DNA from: M3007 sp964539805
GTDB taxonomy: Bacteria; Bacteroidota; Bacteroidia; Chitinophagales; Saprospiraceae
Assembly: GCA_964539805.1 (NCBI GenBank)
Contig: CAZIKN010000004.1
Coordinates: 51,075 to 115,074 of the forward strand
DNA length: 64,000 nucleotides
Reading direction: 5' to 3'
Below the pieces are notes generated by a model. That model searched no databases. It had not been told where the DNA came from and saw nothing but the letters and a program-made list of their open reading frames with translations. This document shows positions 17,030-26,825 of this stretch, one piece after another. A program made the position numbers and the translations under genes. Within the stretch, counting starts at the first letter, position 1, and every line of letters starts with the position of its first letter.

Positions 17030-18453
17030 CTAACATAGCCTCCATATCCACCCTCCACGCTGCGCTCCAATCCGGGGCCACCACTTGCCGTGCTCAAGTA
17101 GAAAAATACCTTAACAATCAGGCAAAAACCAGGCACCTGAACGCTTATGTAGAAGTTTGGGCCGATGAGGCCCTGCAACGCGCGGATGCCTTAGATGCCA
17201 AACAACAACGCGGCGAGGCGCTGGGGAGGCTGTTCGGGGTAGTGATCAGCCTAAAAGACAACATCTGTTATGCGGGTCATCAGGTAAGTGCCGCTTCCAA
17301 AATTTTGGAAGGATTTACTTCCCTCTACTCCGCCACAGCAGTGGAGCGTGTGCTTGCCGAAGATGCCATCCTGATCGGGCGTACCAACTGCGACCAGTTC
17401 GGTATGGGATCCAGCAATGAAAACTCCGTGTATGGCCCTGTGCGCAACGCTTTGGATCCGGAGCGGGTGCCTGGAGGCTCCTCTGGCGGGGCTGCGGTGG
17501 CCTTGCAGACTGATACTTGTTTAATCGCCCTGGGGAGTGACACCGGAGGCTCCGTGCGCCAACCTGCCGGATTTTGCGGCATTTGGGGCTTTAAGCCGAC
17601 TTATGGGCGTATTTCACGGCATGGTCTTATTGCTTATGGCTCTTCTTTTGATCAGATCGGCATCATGGCGCATCATTCGGACGATATCCGCAAAGTGTTG
17701 GACGTGATAGAAGGCCCTGATGATTTTGACAGTACGGCAAGTGCTGCGCCACGTAGTGATCGGATGACTCAAAGTCATCCGATCACTATACCACCGAAAA
17801 TTCGTATCGCCTATTTTACCCAAACCATTGAAAACGAAGGGCTTGAATCGGGTGTCAGGCAGATTACAATGGAATACATGGAAAGTTTGCGCCAACAAGG
17901 GCATACCGTTGAAGGCGTTTCTTTTGACCTTTTGGAGTACATCATCCCAACCTATTATGTGCTGACTACCGCTGAGGCTTCCAGCAATTTGGCGCGATAT
18001 GATGGCGTAAGATACGGCTATCGCAGCCCGGATGCCCGTAATCTCGAAGAGACTTATTTGCTCAGCAGAAGTGAAGGGTTTAGCGCGGAAGTAAAACGAC
18101 GGATACTTTTGGGTACCTTTGTACTCAGCAGCGGATATTACGATGCCTATTACACCAAAGCCCAACAGGCGCGACAACTGATCCGCAGCCGTGTTTTGGA
18201 GGTTTTTGCACAATATGACCTGATTTTAATGCCTGTTGCCCCGACCACAGCCTGGCGTTTTGGCGAAAAATCAGACGATCCGGTAGCTATGTATCTGTCT
18301 GATATTTACACGGTTATGGCCAATCTCGCGGGGGTTCCGGCCCTTGCACGCCCTATAGGAACCCATCCGGAAAACCAATTGCCAGTGGGCATACAGTTCA
18401 TGGCCGCTCCCTGGCACGATGAAATGCTTTTAAAGATGATGGAGCATTGTTGA
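17029..18453 (+). CDS. gatA: GatA-type amidase with no conventional start codon
   Basis: The amidase signature is complete: catalytic Lys in ISLKDN, cis-Ser in GGSSGG, nucleophile region GSDTGGSVRQPA, and a GatA-like C-terminus (LPVGIQFMAAPWHDEMLL). Homology begins near 17032 (NIASISTLHAALQSGATTC), but this frame has no ATG, GTG or TTG between the upstream stop at 16957-16959 and GTG at 17242. That GTG would lose about 70 residues including part of the core. The expected start is replaced by the heptamer array. An ATG at 16940 lies one frame off and would join if the array held 11 units (or 8 or 14). GatA transfers ammonia in Glu-tRNA(Gln)/Asp-tRNA(Asn) amidation with GatB and GatC, neither present here. 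Coordinates start at the codon in the usual Met position. Confidence 0.8.
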   Translation, partial: TNIASISTLHAALQSGATTCRAQVEKYLNNQAKTRHLNAYVEVWADEALQRADALDAKQQRGEALGRLFGVVISLKDNICYAGHQVSAASKILEGFTSLYSATAVERVLAEDAILIGRTNCDQFGMGSSNENSVYGPVRNALDPERVPGGSSGGAAVALQTDTCLIALGSDTGGSVRQPAGFCGIWGFKPTYGRISRHGLIAYGSSFDQIGIMAHHSDDIRKVLDVIEGPDDFDSTASAAPRSDRMTQSHPITIPPKIRIAYFTQTIENEGLESGVRQITMEYMESLRQQGHTVEGVSFDLLEYIIPTYYVLTTAEASSNLARYDGVRYGYRSPDARNLEETYLLSRSEGFSAEVKRRILLGTFVLSSGYYDAYYTKAQQARQLIRSRVLEVFAQYDLILMPVAPTTAWRFGEKSDDPVAMYLSDIYTVMANLAGVPALARPIGTHPENQLPVGIQFMAAPWHDEMLLKMMEHC

Positions 18454-18455
18454 GA

Positions 18456-18505
18456 ATTATCACATTCTTTATTATCACATTATCATATTCTTATATTATC
18501 ACATT
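18456..18505. repeat. ATTATCACATT short repeats between genes
   Basis: ATTATCACATT occurs at 18456, 18471 and 18495 between the gatA stop and the next start. The same word recurs between genes at 31411-31464 and, in reverse, at 29537-29580 and 60214-60275. Confidence 0.8.
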
Positions 18506-18514
18506 TAATATCCT

Positions 18515-21391
18515 ATGTTTCGTCTCCTTTTACTTTGCTTTCTTTCAGCGCAGATTACGTTTGCCCAAAACAAAAAAATCATTGACCACGCGGATGTGCA
18601 TCGGTGGCAAAAAATAGAACAAACCCGCATTACACGGGATGGCAACTATACTGCCTGGGTGCAAACATCTGTGACGGAAGGCAATCCCACGCTGTTGTTA
18701 TGGAACAATACTGCGCAAAGCAGCACCCGTTTTGAGCGCAGTACGGATCCGCGCTTTACCGAAGATGGTAAATTCCTGATTTTCAGGATCAAACCCGCTC
18801 TGGATACCCTGAAGGCACAGCGCCGCAAAAAAGTAAAGGACGATGATTTGCCCAAGGATTCGCTGGGCATCCTGAACCTCGCCACAGGTGCCGTGGACAA
18901 AGTGCCACGGTTAAAAAGCATCACCGTTCCGGAGAAATGGAGCGGCTGGATCATGTACCAAATAGAACCCGAAAAGCCCGCTAAAGGGGCCGATAAGGGC
19001 GAAAAAAAGAAGGAAGGCAAAAAGCCCAAAAAAGAGGATAAGGATAATGGGTACCGCCTCATCGTGCGTGACCTGCGCAATGGCCGTCAGGATACCATTG
19101 GTTATGTGCAGCAATACACCGCAGCCAAGCGCAAACCATTTGTATTGCTGAGTACGGCCGGGGTAGGGGATACCCTTACATTCCCCTTGGCAAAAGGTGG
19201 GCGCGCTGCCGGGGTTTATTGCTTTGATTTAGAACGTTTTGTGCTTACACCCCTCTGGCGCGGCAAAGGCAAATACCCGCAACTGTCCATAGATGATTTT
19301 GGCCAGCAGGCCGCGTTTTTGGCGGATTTGGACACCACCAAAGCACGCATCAGACCCTGGAAATTATTGTATTGGAAAAATGAAAACCTTCAGGATTCGG
19401 CCCGCTTGCTCACTTCGTTTGATGCCGATTTTTTAAAAGAAAAAACACCCAAAGAAGCCCCGGAAACGGCACGCTGGAACCTGAGCGAGCATGCCAAACC
19501 CCTGTTTTCGGATGATGGCTCCAAACTTTTTTTTGGTATCGCAGCAGCGCCCGTACTGAACGATACCACTCTGCTGAACGAAGAGATCGTAAACGTCGAG
19601 GTTTGGAACACCACTGATCCGCGAATGTACACCCAACAGAAAAACCGCATAGAAGAAGACAAAAAGCGCAGCTACACCATGGTTTGGCATACGGACAAAA
19701 AAAGGTTTGCCCAACTTAGCTCACCAGAAGTGCCGGAAGTACGATATGCAGAGACCCGAAACCCCAACCTCGCACTGGCCTACACAGAAGAGCCATATCT
19801 TCAAAGCATCACCTGGGATGGTGCACCCAATAAAGACTTGTACGCCCTTGACCTGACAGATGGCTCCAAAAAGCAGATTGTCAGGAACTTGCGCTGCAAC
19901 CCGCGCATATCGCCGGATGCCCGTTACATCCTGTGGTGGAGCGCACCCGATACCGCCTGGTACGCCTGGAACGCTCGCTCCGGCAACACCATGAGGCTGA
20001 CGAACAATCGCAGTGTCAAGTGGTATGATGAAGAAAACGATGTGCCTGATTATCCCTCTGAATACGGTGTTGCGGCATGGATGGAAGGCGATGAGGCTGT
20101 GCTGGTGTATGATCGTTATGACATCTGGCGCATAGATCCGTCAGGCGAAAAAGCGCCCAAAAGGCTTACACAGGGACGCGAAAGTGCAACGAGCTATCGC
20201 TACCTCAAACTTGATCCCGATGAGCGCTTCATCCCCTATGATGCCACTGCCTTGCTGCTGCATCAGGTGAATGACCAAACCAAGGAAGAGGGATATGTGT
20301 GGCTCAATCCTTCCAATGGAAAGATCAGTCCTTTTGAGGGCGGTAACTATGCTTACTCACGACAGCCGATAAAAGCAAAAGGTGCTGATTATCTGGTGTT
20401 TACAAAAGAAAACTTTCAGACATTCCCCGATTTGCTGTTGCGGAACTATTCCCCCAAAAACAAAAACAATGCCGCTGCTCAGCGCATTTCCAATGCCAAT
20501 CCGCAACAAAGCGAATACCGTTGGGGCAGTATCGAAATGGTGGAATGGACCTCCCTGACAGGGGAAAAACTGCGGGGTATGCTAACCAAACCGGAAGGAT
20601 TTGACCCCAAAAAGCAATACCCGATGATCGTGAATTTTTACGAGCGGAGCTCCGGCGAACTGCTGCGCCACCGAGGCCCGGATTTTCACCGATCCCAGAT
20701 CAACTACACAGTATATGCCAGCCGGGGCTATGTGATTTTCAATCCGGACATCCCTTATCGGACGGGTTATCCGGGTGAGAGTGCCTACAATGCCATTATG
20801 AGCGGCGTGACACATCTCATTGCACAAGGTTTTGTGGACCCCAAGCGTGTAGCCTTGCAGGGCCACAGTTGGGGTGGCTACCAGGCTGCCTATATCGTTA
20901 CGCGCACCGATCTTTTTGCTTGTGCAGAAGCGGGTGCGCCCGTGGCCAATATGACCTCTGCCTATGGCGGCATTCGTTGGGAATCGGGCCTTAGCCGGAT
21001 GTTCCAATATGAACATCAGCAGAGCCGTATAGGCGGTTCCTTGTGGGAATATCCCATGCGTTATCTTGAAAATTCACCCTTGTTCTCTATGGACAAGGTA
21101 AACACGCCTTTGCTGATTCTGCACAACGACAAAGATGGTGCTGTCCCCTGGTATCAGGGCATTGAAATGTACTCGGCATTGCGCCGCCTCGGGAAACCAG
21201 CCTGGATGCTCAACTACAATGATGAGCCACACTGGCCGGTAAAATTGCAAAACCGAATTGATTTTCAGCAGCGTATGCAGCAGTTTTTTGACCACTACCT
21301 CATGGGCGCAGCCGCTCCGCGCTGGATGAAGCGCGGCGTGCCAGCCTTGGAAAAAGGTATTTTACAGGGTCTGGAAACAGATGAGCGATAA
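18515..21391 (+). CDS. Exported S9-family prolyl oligopeptidase-like serine peptidase
   Basis: 958 residues with a signal peptide (MFRLLLLCFLSAQITFAQ). Residues ~25-640 form a beta-propeller-like region with a lysine-rich insert near 150-175 (KGADKGEKKKEGKKPKKED). The C-terminal alpha/beta hydrolase holds the triad: Ser785 in GHSWGGY, Asp in HNDKDGAVPW (D872 or D874), His906 in DEPHWP. This order fits the S9 prolyl oligopeptidase/acylaminoacyl peptidase group, which cleaves short peptides in the periplasm or outside the cell. It overlaps the DUF3667 gene by 11 nt and they are likely co-expressed. Substrate unknown. Confidence 0.92.
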   Translation: MFRLLLLCFLSAQITFAQNKKIIDHADVHRWQKIEQTRITRDGNYTAWVQTSVTEGNPTLLLWNNTAQSSTRFERSTDPRFTEDGKFLIFRIKPALDTLKAQRRKKVKDDDLPKDSLGILNLATGAVDKVPRLKSITVPEKWSGWIMYQIEPEKPAKGADKGEKKKEGKKPKKEDKDNGYRLIVRDLRNGRQDTIGYVQQYTAAKRKPFVLLSTAGVGDTLTFPLAKGGRAAGVYCFDLERFVLTPLWRGKGKYPQLSIDDFGQQAAFLADLDTTKARIRPWKLLYWKNENLQDSARLLTSFDADFLKEKTPKEAPETARWNLSEHAKPLFSDDGSKLFFGIAAAPVLNDTTLLNEEIVNVEVWNTTDPRMYTQQKNRIEEDKKRSYTMVWHTDKKRFAQLSSPEVPEVRYAETRNPNLALAYTEEPYLQSITWDGAPNKDLYALDLTDGSKKQIVRNLRCNPRISPDARYILWWSAPDTAWYAWNARSGNTMRLTNNRSVKWYDEENDVPDYPSEYGVAAWMEGDEAVLVYDRYDIWRIDPSGEKAPKRLTQGRESATSYRYLKLDPDERFIPYDATALLLHQVNDQTKEEGYVWLNPSNGKISPFEGGNYAYSRQPIKAKGADYLVFTKENFQTFPDLLLRNYSPKNKNNAAAQRISNANPQQSEYRWGSIEMVEWTSLTGEKLRGMLTKPEGFDPKKQYPMIVNFYERSSGELLRHRGPDFHRSQINYTVYASRGYVIFNPDIPYRTGYPGESAYNAIMSGVTHLIAQGFVDPKRVALQGHSWGGYQAAYIVTRTDLFACAEAGAPVANMTSAYGGIRWESGLSRMFQYEHQQSRIGGSLWEYPMRYLENSPLFSMDKVNTPLLILHNDKDGAVPWYQGIEMYSALRRLGKPAWMLNYNDEPHWPVKLQNRIDFQQRMQQFFDHYLMGAAAPRWMKRGVPALEKGILQGLETDER

Positions 21392-22226
21392 GCCGGACAA
21401 GAATTTGTGTTCCAATTGTGGAGAACCCCTGATTGGAAAATTCTGTCACGCCTGCGGCGAAAAAAGACGCAGTCGTAAGGACATGGCTATGTCCAATTTC
21501 GTGAAAGAAGTGTTCCGGAAATTTACACATTTGGACTCAAAACTAATCCGCTCTTTATTTTTTTTGGTTGTCAAACCGGGCTTTTTGACCGTAGAATATC
21601 TGCGTGGCAGGCAAAAGCCTTATGAAAAACCATTAACGGTTTTTTTGACCATTAACCTGATCTATTTTCTGACCATCGGATTCAATGGTTATCGCACGTA
21701 TGAGAATCCCTTGGCCACGCAATTGCGAAATCCTTATAAAGATGTAGTCGAAGCCATGTTGGAAAGCCGTTTTCATGGCGATACGGTGGCTCTAAGCCAG
21801 TTTGTAGTCAAATTTGACCATCAGGTACACATACTTGCCAAATCCATGTTATTGCTGATGGTACCCATGTATGCTGCTGGTTTGTGGCTTTTGTACCGCA
21901 GTCGAAAAATGTATTTTGGCGAACACCTGATCACCGCCCTTCACCTGCATGCCCTGATGCTGGTGCTGAATATGTTTCTGGGAATTGTGACACAAGGCAT
22001 GATAGTTAAGTGGATCATCAAGGATCCCTCAATGATGGAGATGATGAATGAGTTTGTGGAGCCTTTTTTTTGGACAGGGCTGGTCATGTTCCTCACCATA
22101 AGACGGGTGTACCCAGAATCCATCGGTAAAATGGTATTGAAGGCCTTACTGATGAGCGTGATGTGGTCGCATTTTTTGATCTTATACCGGTTTGTGGTGT
22201 TTTTATGCACGTTTTATACGGCATAA
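21381..22226 (+). CDS. DUF3667 membrane protein with zinc ribbon
   Basis: 281 residues. The N-terminus has a zinc-ribbon motif CSNCGEPLIGKFCHACGEK (about 10-28), the hallmark of DUF3667. Then comes a short amphipathic region and about five transmembrane segments (e.g. LTVFLTINLIYFLTIG, MLLLMVPMYAAGLWLLY, MLVLNMFLGIVT). The family is widespread in Bacteroidota with no established function. It starts 11 nt inside the upstream S9 peptidase gene, so translation is probably coupled. It is convergent with the ferredoxin gene (6 bp). Confidence 0.88.
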   Translation: MSDKPDKNLCSNCGEPLIGKFCHACGEKRRSRKDMAMSNFVKEVFRKFTHLDSKLIRSLFFLVVKPGFLTVEYLRGRQKPYEKPLTVFLTINLIYFLTIGFNGYRTYENPLATQLRNPYKDVVEAMLESRFHGDTVALSQFVVKFDHQVHILAKSMLLLMVPMYAAGLWLLYRSRKMYFGEHLITALHLHALMLVLNMFLGIVTQGMIVKWIIKDPSMMEMMNEFVEPFFWTGLVMFLTIRRVYPESIGKMVLKALLMSVMWSHFLILYRFVVFLCTFYTA

Positions 22227-22232
22227 ATTGCA

Positions 22233-22580
22233 CTACAAGTGCAATCTCGCCTTTCTTTCCAAAAGAAATTCCTTGCTTTCCACACGGTCAGGATCAGGCA
22301 CGCAACAATCTACGGGGCAAACTGCCGCGCATTGCGGTTCTTCGTGAAAACCGACACATTCCGTACACTTGTCTGGTACGATGTAGTAATATTCATTGGA
22401 AACCGGGCTTTGTTTGGCTTCCACAGGTACTTCGGTACCATCTTCCAATCGGTAAGTGCCTTTTACGGTATTGCCGTCAGCTACCGTCCATTCCACGCCG
22501 CCTTCGTAAATGGCATTGTTGGGGCATTCCGGTTCACAAGCCCCGCAGTTGATACATTCGTCCGTTATCATGATTGCCAT
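22233..22580 (-). CDS. 2[4Fe-4S] ferredoxin of the Alvin/YfhL type
   Basis: 115 residues. Cluster motifs are CINCGACEPECP near the N-terminus, and CTECVGFHEEPQCAAVCPVD near 73-92, whose long insertion is typical of Allochromatium-type ferredoxins. A ~40-residue segment separates them, longer than usual (the family norm is ~80-85 residues in total). It should carry low-potential electrons in the cytosol. It follows galE by 113 bp on the same strand; no partner enzyme is evident. Confidence 0.92.
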   Translation of the reverse strand: MAIMITDECINCGACEPECPNNAIYEGGVEWTVADGNTVKGTYRLEDGTEVPVEAKQSPVSNEYYYIVPDKCTECVGFHEEPQCAAVCPVDCCVPDPDRVESKEFLLERKARLHL

Positions 22581-22693
22581 AATGCAATTCCTTATTTTTT
22601 GGTGAAATTTAGGTCAAAACCCGTGCAGCACAGGTTTGGTTTAAAAACGGCGCAAAGTTCTAACATTAAAATTGAATTCGGATGTGATTCTTG

Positions 22694-23710
22694 TCACACA
22701 TTGCTGATTTTTCGTTGCCAGTTCCAGGCATCGCGCAGGCAGGTGCCCAGGTCGCGTGTGGCTTCCCATCCCAGTTCGCGCTTGATCTTGCTGGTGTCGG
22801 CGTACACGGCTACAACATCGCCGGTCCTTCGGGGAGCGATATGGTAATTCAGCTTAAGTTGATTCACTTGTTGAAAGGTATTGACTAATTCCAGTACGCT
22901 GTTGCCATGGCCTGTGCCCACATTATAGGTGTCATAATGCGTGTTGTCAGCAACGGCATTTAGTTTTTGAAGGGCGGCTACATGTGCTTCCGCCAAATCC
23001 ATGACATGGATATAGTCACGGATGCAGCTGCCGTCAGGGGTGTCATAATCGTCGCCAAATACGGCAAGTGACTCGCGCATACCTGCGGCTGTTTGCGTCA
23101 TAAAGGGTACCAAATTGCTGGGTACACCATGGGGTAATTCTCCAATGAGGCCTGAAGGGTGTGCTCCAATAGGGTTGAAATAGCGCAATGATATGATTTT
23201 CAAGGGGTTGTTTGCTGCGGTTACATCGAGCAAGATCTCTTCTCCCATTTGTTTGGTTTTTCCGTACACAGAAGGTGAGGGCTGCATGGGAGAGGTTTCC
23301 GTAACCGGAAGGGACTCGGGTGAGCCATACACGGTGCAGGAAGACGAAAAAATCATCTTGGAAACATTGGCCCGCAGCATTTCCTGAAGCAGGACGATCA
23401 GCGCACTTACATTGTTGTCATAATAAAGCAGTGGCTTTTCCATGGATTCGCCCACAGCCTTAAATGCTGCGAAATGAATAATGCCTTCTATGGCCTCTTC
23501 TTTAAAAATACGCTGCAAAACAGCCGGGTCATGGCAACTTTCTGTATAACATTTGGGGCGGAAGCCTATGATCCGTTCCAGTCCATCCAATACTTCGGGG
23601 TTTGAATTGGAGAAATTATCTAAAATCACGGGGACGAAGCCGGCATTTACAAGGGCAACCACGGTGTGGCTGCCAATAAAGCCTGCGCCACCGGTAACAA
23701 GAACATTCAT
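22694..23710 (-). CDS. galE: UDP-glucose 4-epimerase
   Basis: 338 residues, standard GalE length. NAD-binding GGAGFIGSH is at 7-15, the catalytic serine/threonine segment SSSCTVYG at 122-129, and the Y149-x3-K153 pair in SVYGKTK. The C-terminal NVGTGHGNSVLELV and RRTGDVVAVYAD segments are GalE-specific. It interconverts UDP-glucose and UDP-galactose for surface glycans or galactose use. It lies 3 nt after the TPR gene and shares an operon with a sugar-nucleotide transferase, fitting a cell-surface sugar role. Confidence 0.95.
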   Translation of the reverse strand: MNVLVTGGAGFIGSHTVVALVNAGFVPVILDNFSNSNPEVLDGLERIIGFRPKCYTESCHDPAVLQRIFKEEAIEGIIHFAAFKAVGESMEKPLLYYDNNVSALIVLLQEMLRANVSKMIFSSSCTVYGSPESLPVTETSPMQPSPSVYGKTKQMGEEILLDVTAANNPLKIISLRYFNPIGAHPSGLIGELPHGVPSNLVPFMTQTAAGMRESLAVFGDDYDTPDGSCIRDYIHVMDLAEAHVAALQKLNAVADNTHYDTYNVGTGHGNSVLELVNTFQQVNQLKLNYHIAPRRTGDVVAVYADTSKIKRELGWEATRDLGTCLRDAWNWQRKISNV

Positions 23711-23713
23711 TTA

Positions 23714-25216
23714 TTATCCGTTTATCTTTTTGTCCAATGTTGGAGATTTTCTAATGGATGCGGCTTTTTTCCACATTTCCAAGGCTTTATCGCGCTGGCC
23801 AGCGGCAGCCAGAGCATCGCCGTAGTGCTCCAGTAGGGTAGGGTGCTTGTCGCCGCCCTTGCCCAGGGCTTGCTCAAAACGGCTGATGGCGGCGGCGTAA
23901 TCCTTTTTTTGAGTAAGCGCTACACCGGCCAGATCAGCAATATCCAGTGACAATGCTGCGTCTTTGACAGCCATGAGTGCGGCTTGTTCCAATTGGCTCA
24001 GGGCATCATCAGTTTTTCCGCTTTCAAGGGCGGCTAAGGCATAATAATAATAGGCCTTGGGCTGGTTGGGAAATGCATCAATGGCCTGTTCAGCGAGTTT
24101 GAGCATTTCGGGGAACTTCTTTTGATCTTTCTGGATACCTAAGGCATTGTCCCAAACACTAAATACTTTTGGATTGTATTTGATGCAGTTGAGGTAACGG
24201 CTTAGGGCTTCGTCTTCCTGGTTGGCGTGATAAAAAATATCGCCTGATAAGGCCCATGCTTTGGCATCATCGGAGTGGGTTTTTTCCAATGAGCGCGCTA
24301 TGTCCAGCATATTTTGCTTTAAGGCCGGGTCATTATCGCGATCCAACTGGTCAAAGTAGGGCAAGATCTCTTTGATTTTGGCATCTATGGCTACTTTGGG
24401 ATCGGCAAAGAGGGGCTTAAGTTTGTCGAGGTGGGCGGAGCCTGTGCTGTTTTTCCCCTTTTCCATGGCACCTATACGTGCAACGGGATCATCAGGCTTA
24501 AGCCTGAGAATGTCAGCGTACACGCGGCGGGCATTGGCCTCGTCCTGTACGCGTTCGTAAAAAGCGGCGAGGCGGCGGCGGTATTCTATTTTTTCGGGGA
24601 ATTTGGCCACCAGCTTTTCATATTCGGCGGCGGCTTTTTTCTCGTCGTTCAGTCCTGCATAAATAAGGTGCTTTTTATCGGAAATATCTTCGCGAATGCC
24701 CTCCTGCTTTTCCAATTTGTCTAACACCTTCAGCGCAGCCTTAGGATCTTTGTTCAACACCTGGAAATAAGCCAATTTGAAATAGTATTCGCGCTCCGAG
24801 GGGTTTTGTTTGATCAAGTTTTCATAGAGTGCTGCAGCATCATTGAAGCGGGCGTTTTTTTCATAAATATCTGCCAAATAGATGGCGTACCAAGGGTTGG
24901 CGGGCTCATTTTCTATGGCTTTTTTTACCGCTTCGGTAGCCGCGTCAAAATCCTTTTTGGAGATATGGCAGCGACCAAGGCCATACCAAGCCGCTGCATT
25001 GTTGGGGTTGTCATATAAAAAGGCTTTGTAGCCTGTGATGGCTTTGTCGTATTGGCCCAGCATACGGTCGCGCTCGGCGTCCACGAATTTGCTCTGGCGT
25101 GTCACCTCGGCTTCCGGCACAAGCATTTTAGTGCCGCCAATGGTGTTTTGTGCGCTAAGGGAAGCGCCCATACTTAGCGCAAAAACAACATGGATTATAG
25201 CATTTTTTCTACTCAT
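23714..25216 (-). CDS. Exported TPR-repeat protein
   Basis: 500 residues with a signal peptide (MSRKNAIIHVVFALSMGASLSAQ). About nine to ten 34-residue TPR helix pairs fill the mature protein (e.g. AAAWYGLGRCHISKKDFDAA, PKAYYYYALAALESGKTDDA). Such proteins are scaffolds for protein complexes; a periplasmic or lipid-free outer location is expected. The start ATG overlaps the stop of the upstream nucleotidyltransferase by 4 nt, and galE follows at 3 nt, so the three are one operon. Specific partner unknown. Confidence 0.9.
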   Translation of the reverse strand: MSRKNAIIHVVFALSMGASLSAQNTIGGTKMLVPEAEVTRQSKFVDAERDRMLGQYDKAITGYKAFLYDNPNNAAAWYGLGRCHISKKDFDAATEAVKKAIENEPANPWYAIYLADIYEKNARFNDAAALYENLIKQNPSEREYYFKLAYFQVLNKDPKAALKVLDKLEKQEGIREDISDKKHLIYAGLNDEKKAAAEYEKLVAKFPEKIEYRRRLAAFYERVQDEANARRVYADILRLKPDDPVARIGAMEKGKNSTGSAHLDKLKPLFADPKVAIDAKIKEILPYFDQLDRDNDPALKQNMLDIARSLEKTHSDDAKAWALSGDIFYHANQEDEALSRYLNCIKYNPKVFSVWDNALGIQKDQKKFPEMLKLAEQAIDAFPNQPKAYYYYALAALESGKTDDALSQLEQAALMAVKDAALSLDIADLAGVALTQKKDYAAAISRFEQALGKGGDKHPTLLEHYGDALAAAGQRDKALEMWKKAASIRKSPTLDKKING

Positions 25217-26220
25217 CTTCTTGAAAATTTCGAATAATCGCCCAGGTTTAGTTCGTTTTTTGAACCGGTAAATATGCTGGAATTTCCGATCATGGAATGG
25301 TCCAGCAGAGCGTTTTTGATCTGTGATTTGTTTTGGATTATCGTGTTGGTAATAACGGCGTTTTCTACGCTTGAATTATGTCCGACACTGACGTAGGGCC
25401 CGATCACGGCATTTCGGATCACGGCATTTTGCCCAATGAAACAAGGCGGTATGATGACGCTGTTTTCGATCAGGGCATTGGCCGACAGTAGCTCATTATC
25501 GCGGTGAATTTCCAGCATGCGTTCATTAGAGTGCAATATGGCCTCTTTGTTGCCGCAGTCTAACCATTCTTCAATGTTCGCAGTTTTAAAGTTGATGCCT
25601 TTGTTTTTAAGGATTTCCAATGCTGTGGTGAGCTGAAACTCATTTTTTTCCCGAATACCATGATCTATGATATGCTTTAGTGTTGATTTCAACTGTTCTC
25701 CCTCGCGAAAATAATAGATGCCTACGATAGCGAGATCGGAGACAAAAGTAGTGGGCTTTTCCACAAACTCTGTGATATAACCGGTATCATTTAGCCGAAC
25801 CACGCCAAAGGAACTGGGATCATCTACTTTTTGTACCCAGATAATGCCATCTTCTTTGGTGTCAAAAACAAAATCTGCTTTGAACAAAGTGTCCGCAAAA
25901 GCGATCATACAATTGCCGTGAAGGCTTTCAGCAGCGCAATAAATGGCATGCCCTACGCCAAGGGCTTTCTCCTGTTGGTAAATGCGGCCTTTGGCACCCA
26001 ATGCCGCCGCGATGGAGATTAGTTCTTCTTCCACGTCGCGACCAAAATCACCTACAATATAGGCTATTTCTTCTATTTGGCCATCATAGGCACGCGTCAG
26101 GCTCTCCACCAATTGTTGTATGATGGGCTTCCCTGCCACCGGTATGAGGGGTTTGGGTACTGTGAGCGTATGCGGACGAAGGCGGGTGCCGCGTCCGGCC
26201 ATGGGTATAATGATCTTCAT
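25213..26220 (-). CDS. Sugar-phosphate nucleotidyltransferase with left-handed beta-helix tail
   Basis: 335 residues. The N-terminal nucleotide-binding signature is MAGRGTRLRPHTLTVPKPLIP, and IVGDFG, FADTLF and EKP further define a GT-A nucleotidyltransferase (~1-235). The last ~90 residues show hexapeptide spacing (VIIPPCFIGQNAVIRNAVIG), a left-handed beta helix. It resembles RmlA/GCD1-type enzymes that make NDP-sugars from sugar-1-phosphate and NTP. It is shorter than GlmU and lacks its acetyltransferase length. First gene of the NTase-TPR-galE operon, so the product may feed surface polysaccharide synthesis. The exact sugar is not determinable. Confidence 0.9.
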   Translation of the reverse strand: MKIIIPMAGRGTRLRPHTLTVPKPLIPVAGKPIIQQLVESLTRAYDGQIEEIAYIVGDFGRDVEEELISIAAALGAKGRIYQQEKALGVGHAIYCAAESLHGNCMIAFADTLFKADFVFDTKEDGIIWVQKVDDPSSFGVVRLNDTGYITEFVEKPTTFVSDLAIVGIYYFREGEQLKSTLKHIIDHGIREKNEFQLTTALEILKNKGINFKTANIEEWLDCGNKEAILHSNERMLEIHRDNELLSANALIENSVIIPPCFIGQNAVIRNAVIGPYVSVGHNSSVENAVITNTIIQNKSQIKNALLDHSMIGNSSIFTGSKNELNLGDYSKFSRR

Positions 26221-26393
26221 AACATAGTTTGGTTAGACCCATTTACTAAGTAAAAACCGTTCCAAAAAATCATAAGGAATGGGGCCTGCCTTGCGAAAGT
26301 AACCTGGTGCGAAATAGCAGAAGCTTTATTTTTAGCCAAAGCTACAGAATGACAGGCTGGGATGTGTCAAATTCTGCATGAGGTGTACAAGAA

Positions 26394-26825
26394 TTATATG
26401 CCTGTGCTGCCAAAGCCAGCTTCGCCGCGTGTTGTTTCTGAGAGCCTTTCCACGGCATCCCATTGTATTTGTTCATAACGGGCAATGACCATTTGGGCAA
26501 TGCGTTCGCCGGGCTCTATGGTTTGGGGCTCATTGGACAAATTGACCACGATGCACTTGATCTCGCCCCTGTAATCACTGTCAATAGTGCCGGGAGCGTT
26601 GAGCATAGTGAGGCCGCGTTTTGCTGCAAGACCGCTTCGTGGCCTGATCTGGGCCTCGTAGCCCGCGGGGAGCTCTATGTACAGTCCGGTAGGGACAAGG
26701 GCCCGTTCCAGGGGGCCAATTGTTACAGATACTTTCAGGTCGGCGCGTAGGTCCATGCCTGCGCTACCGGGCGTTTCATACCGGGGCAGAGGATGTGCCG
26801 ATCGGTTAACAATTTTTACGTTCAA
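26394..26825 (-). CDS. dut: dUTP diphosphatase (trimeric dUTPase)
   Basis: All five dUTPase motifs are present: GSAGMDLRA, RSGLA, GTIDSDYRGEI, GERIAQM, and RGEAGFGSTG at the C-terminus. It hydrolyses dUTP to dUMP, sparing DNA from uracil and feeding dTMP synthesis. The open frame extends far upstream with unrelated sequence; the best start is the TTG at 26825 (product MNVKIVNRSAHPLP), giving 143 residues, the normal length. No ATG fits. The DCC gene lies 106 bp upstream on the same strand. Confidence 0.94.
   Translation of the reverse strand: MNVKIVNRSAHPLPRYETPGSAGMDLRADLKVSVTIGPLERALVPTGLYIELPAGYEAQIRPRSGLAAKRGLTMLNAPGTIDSDYRGEIKCIVVNLSNEPQTIEPGERIAQMVIARYEQIQWDAVERLSETTRGEAGFGSTGI

Noticed and set aside
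22239..22847. A 202-codon plus-strand frame across ferredoxin and galE
   Set aside because: Runs antisense through two certain genes and the gap between them.
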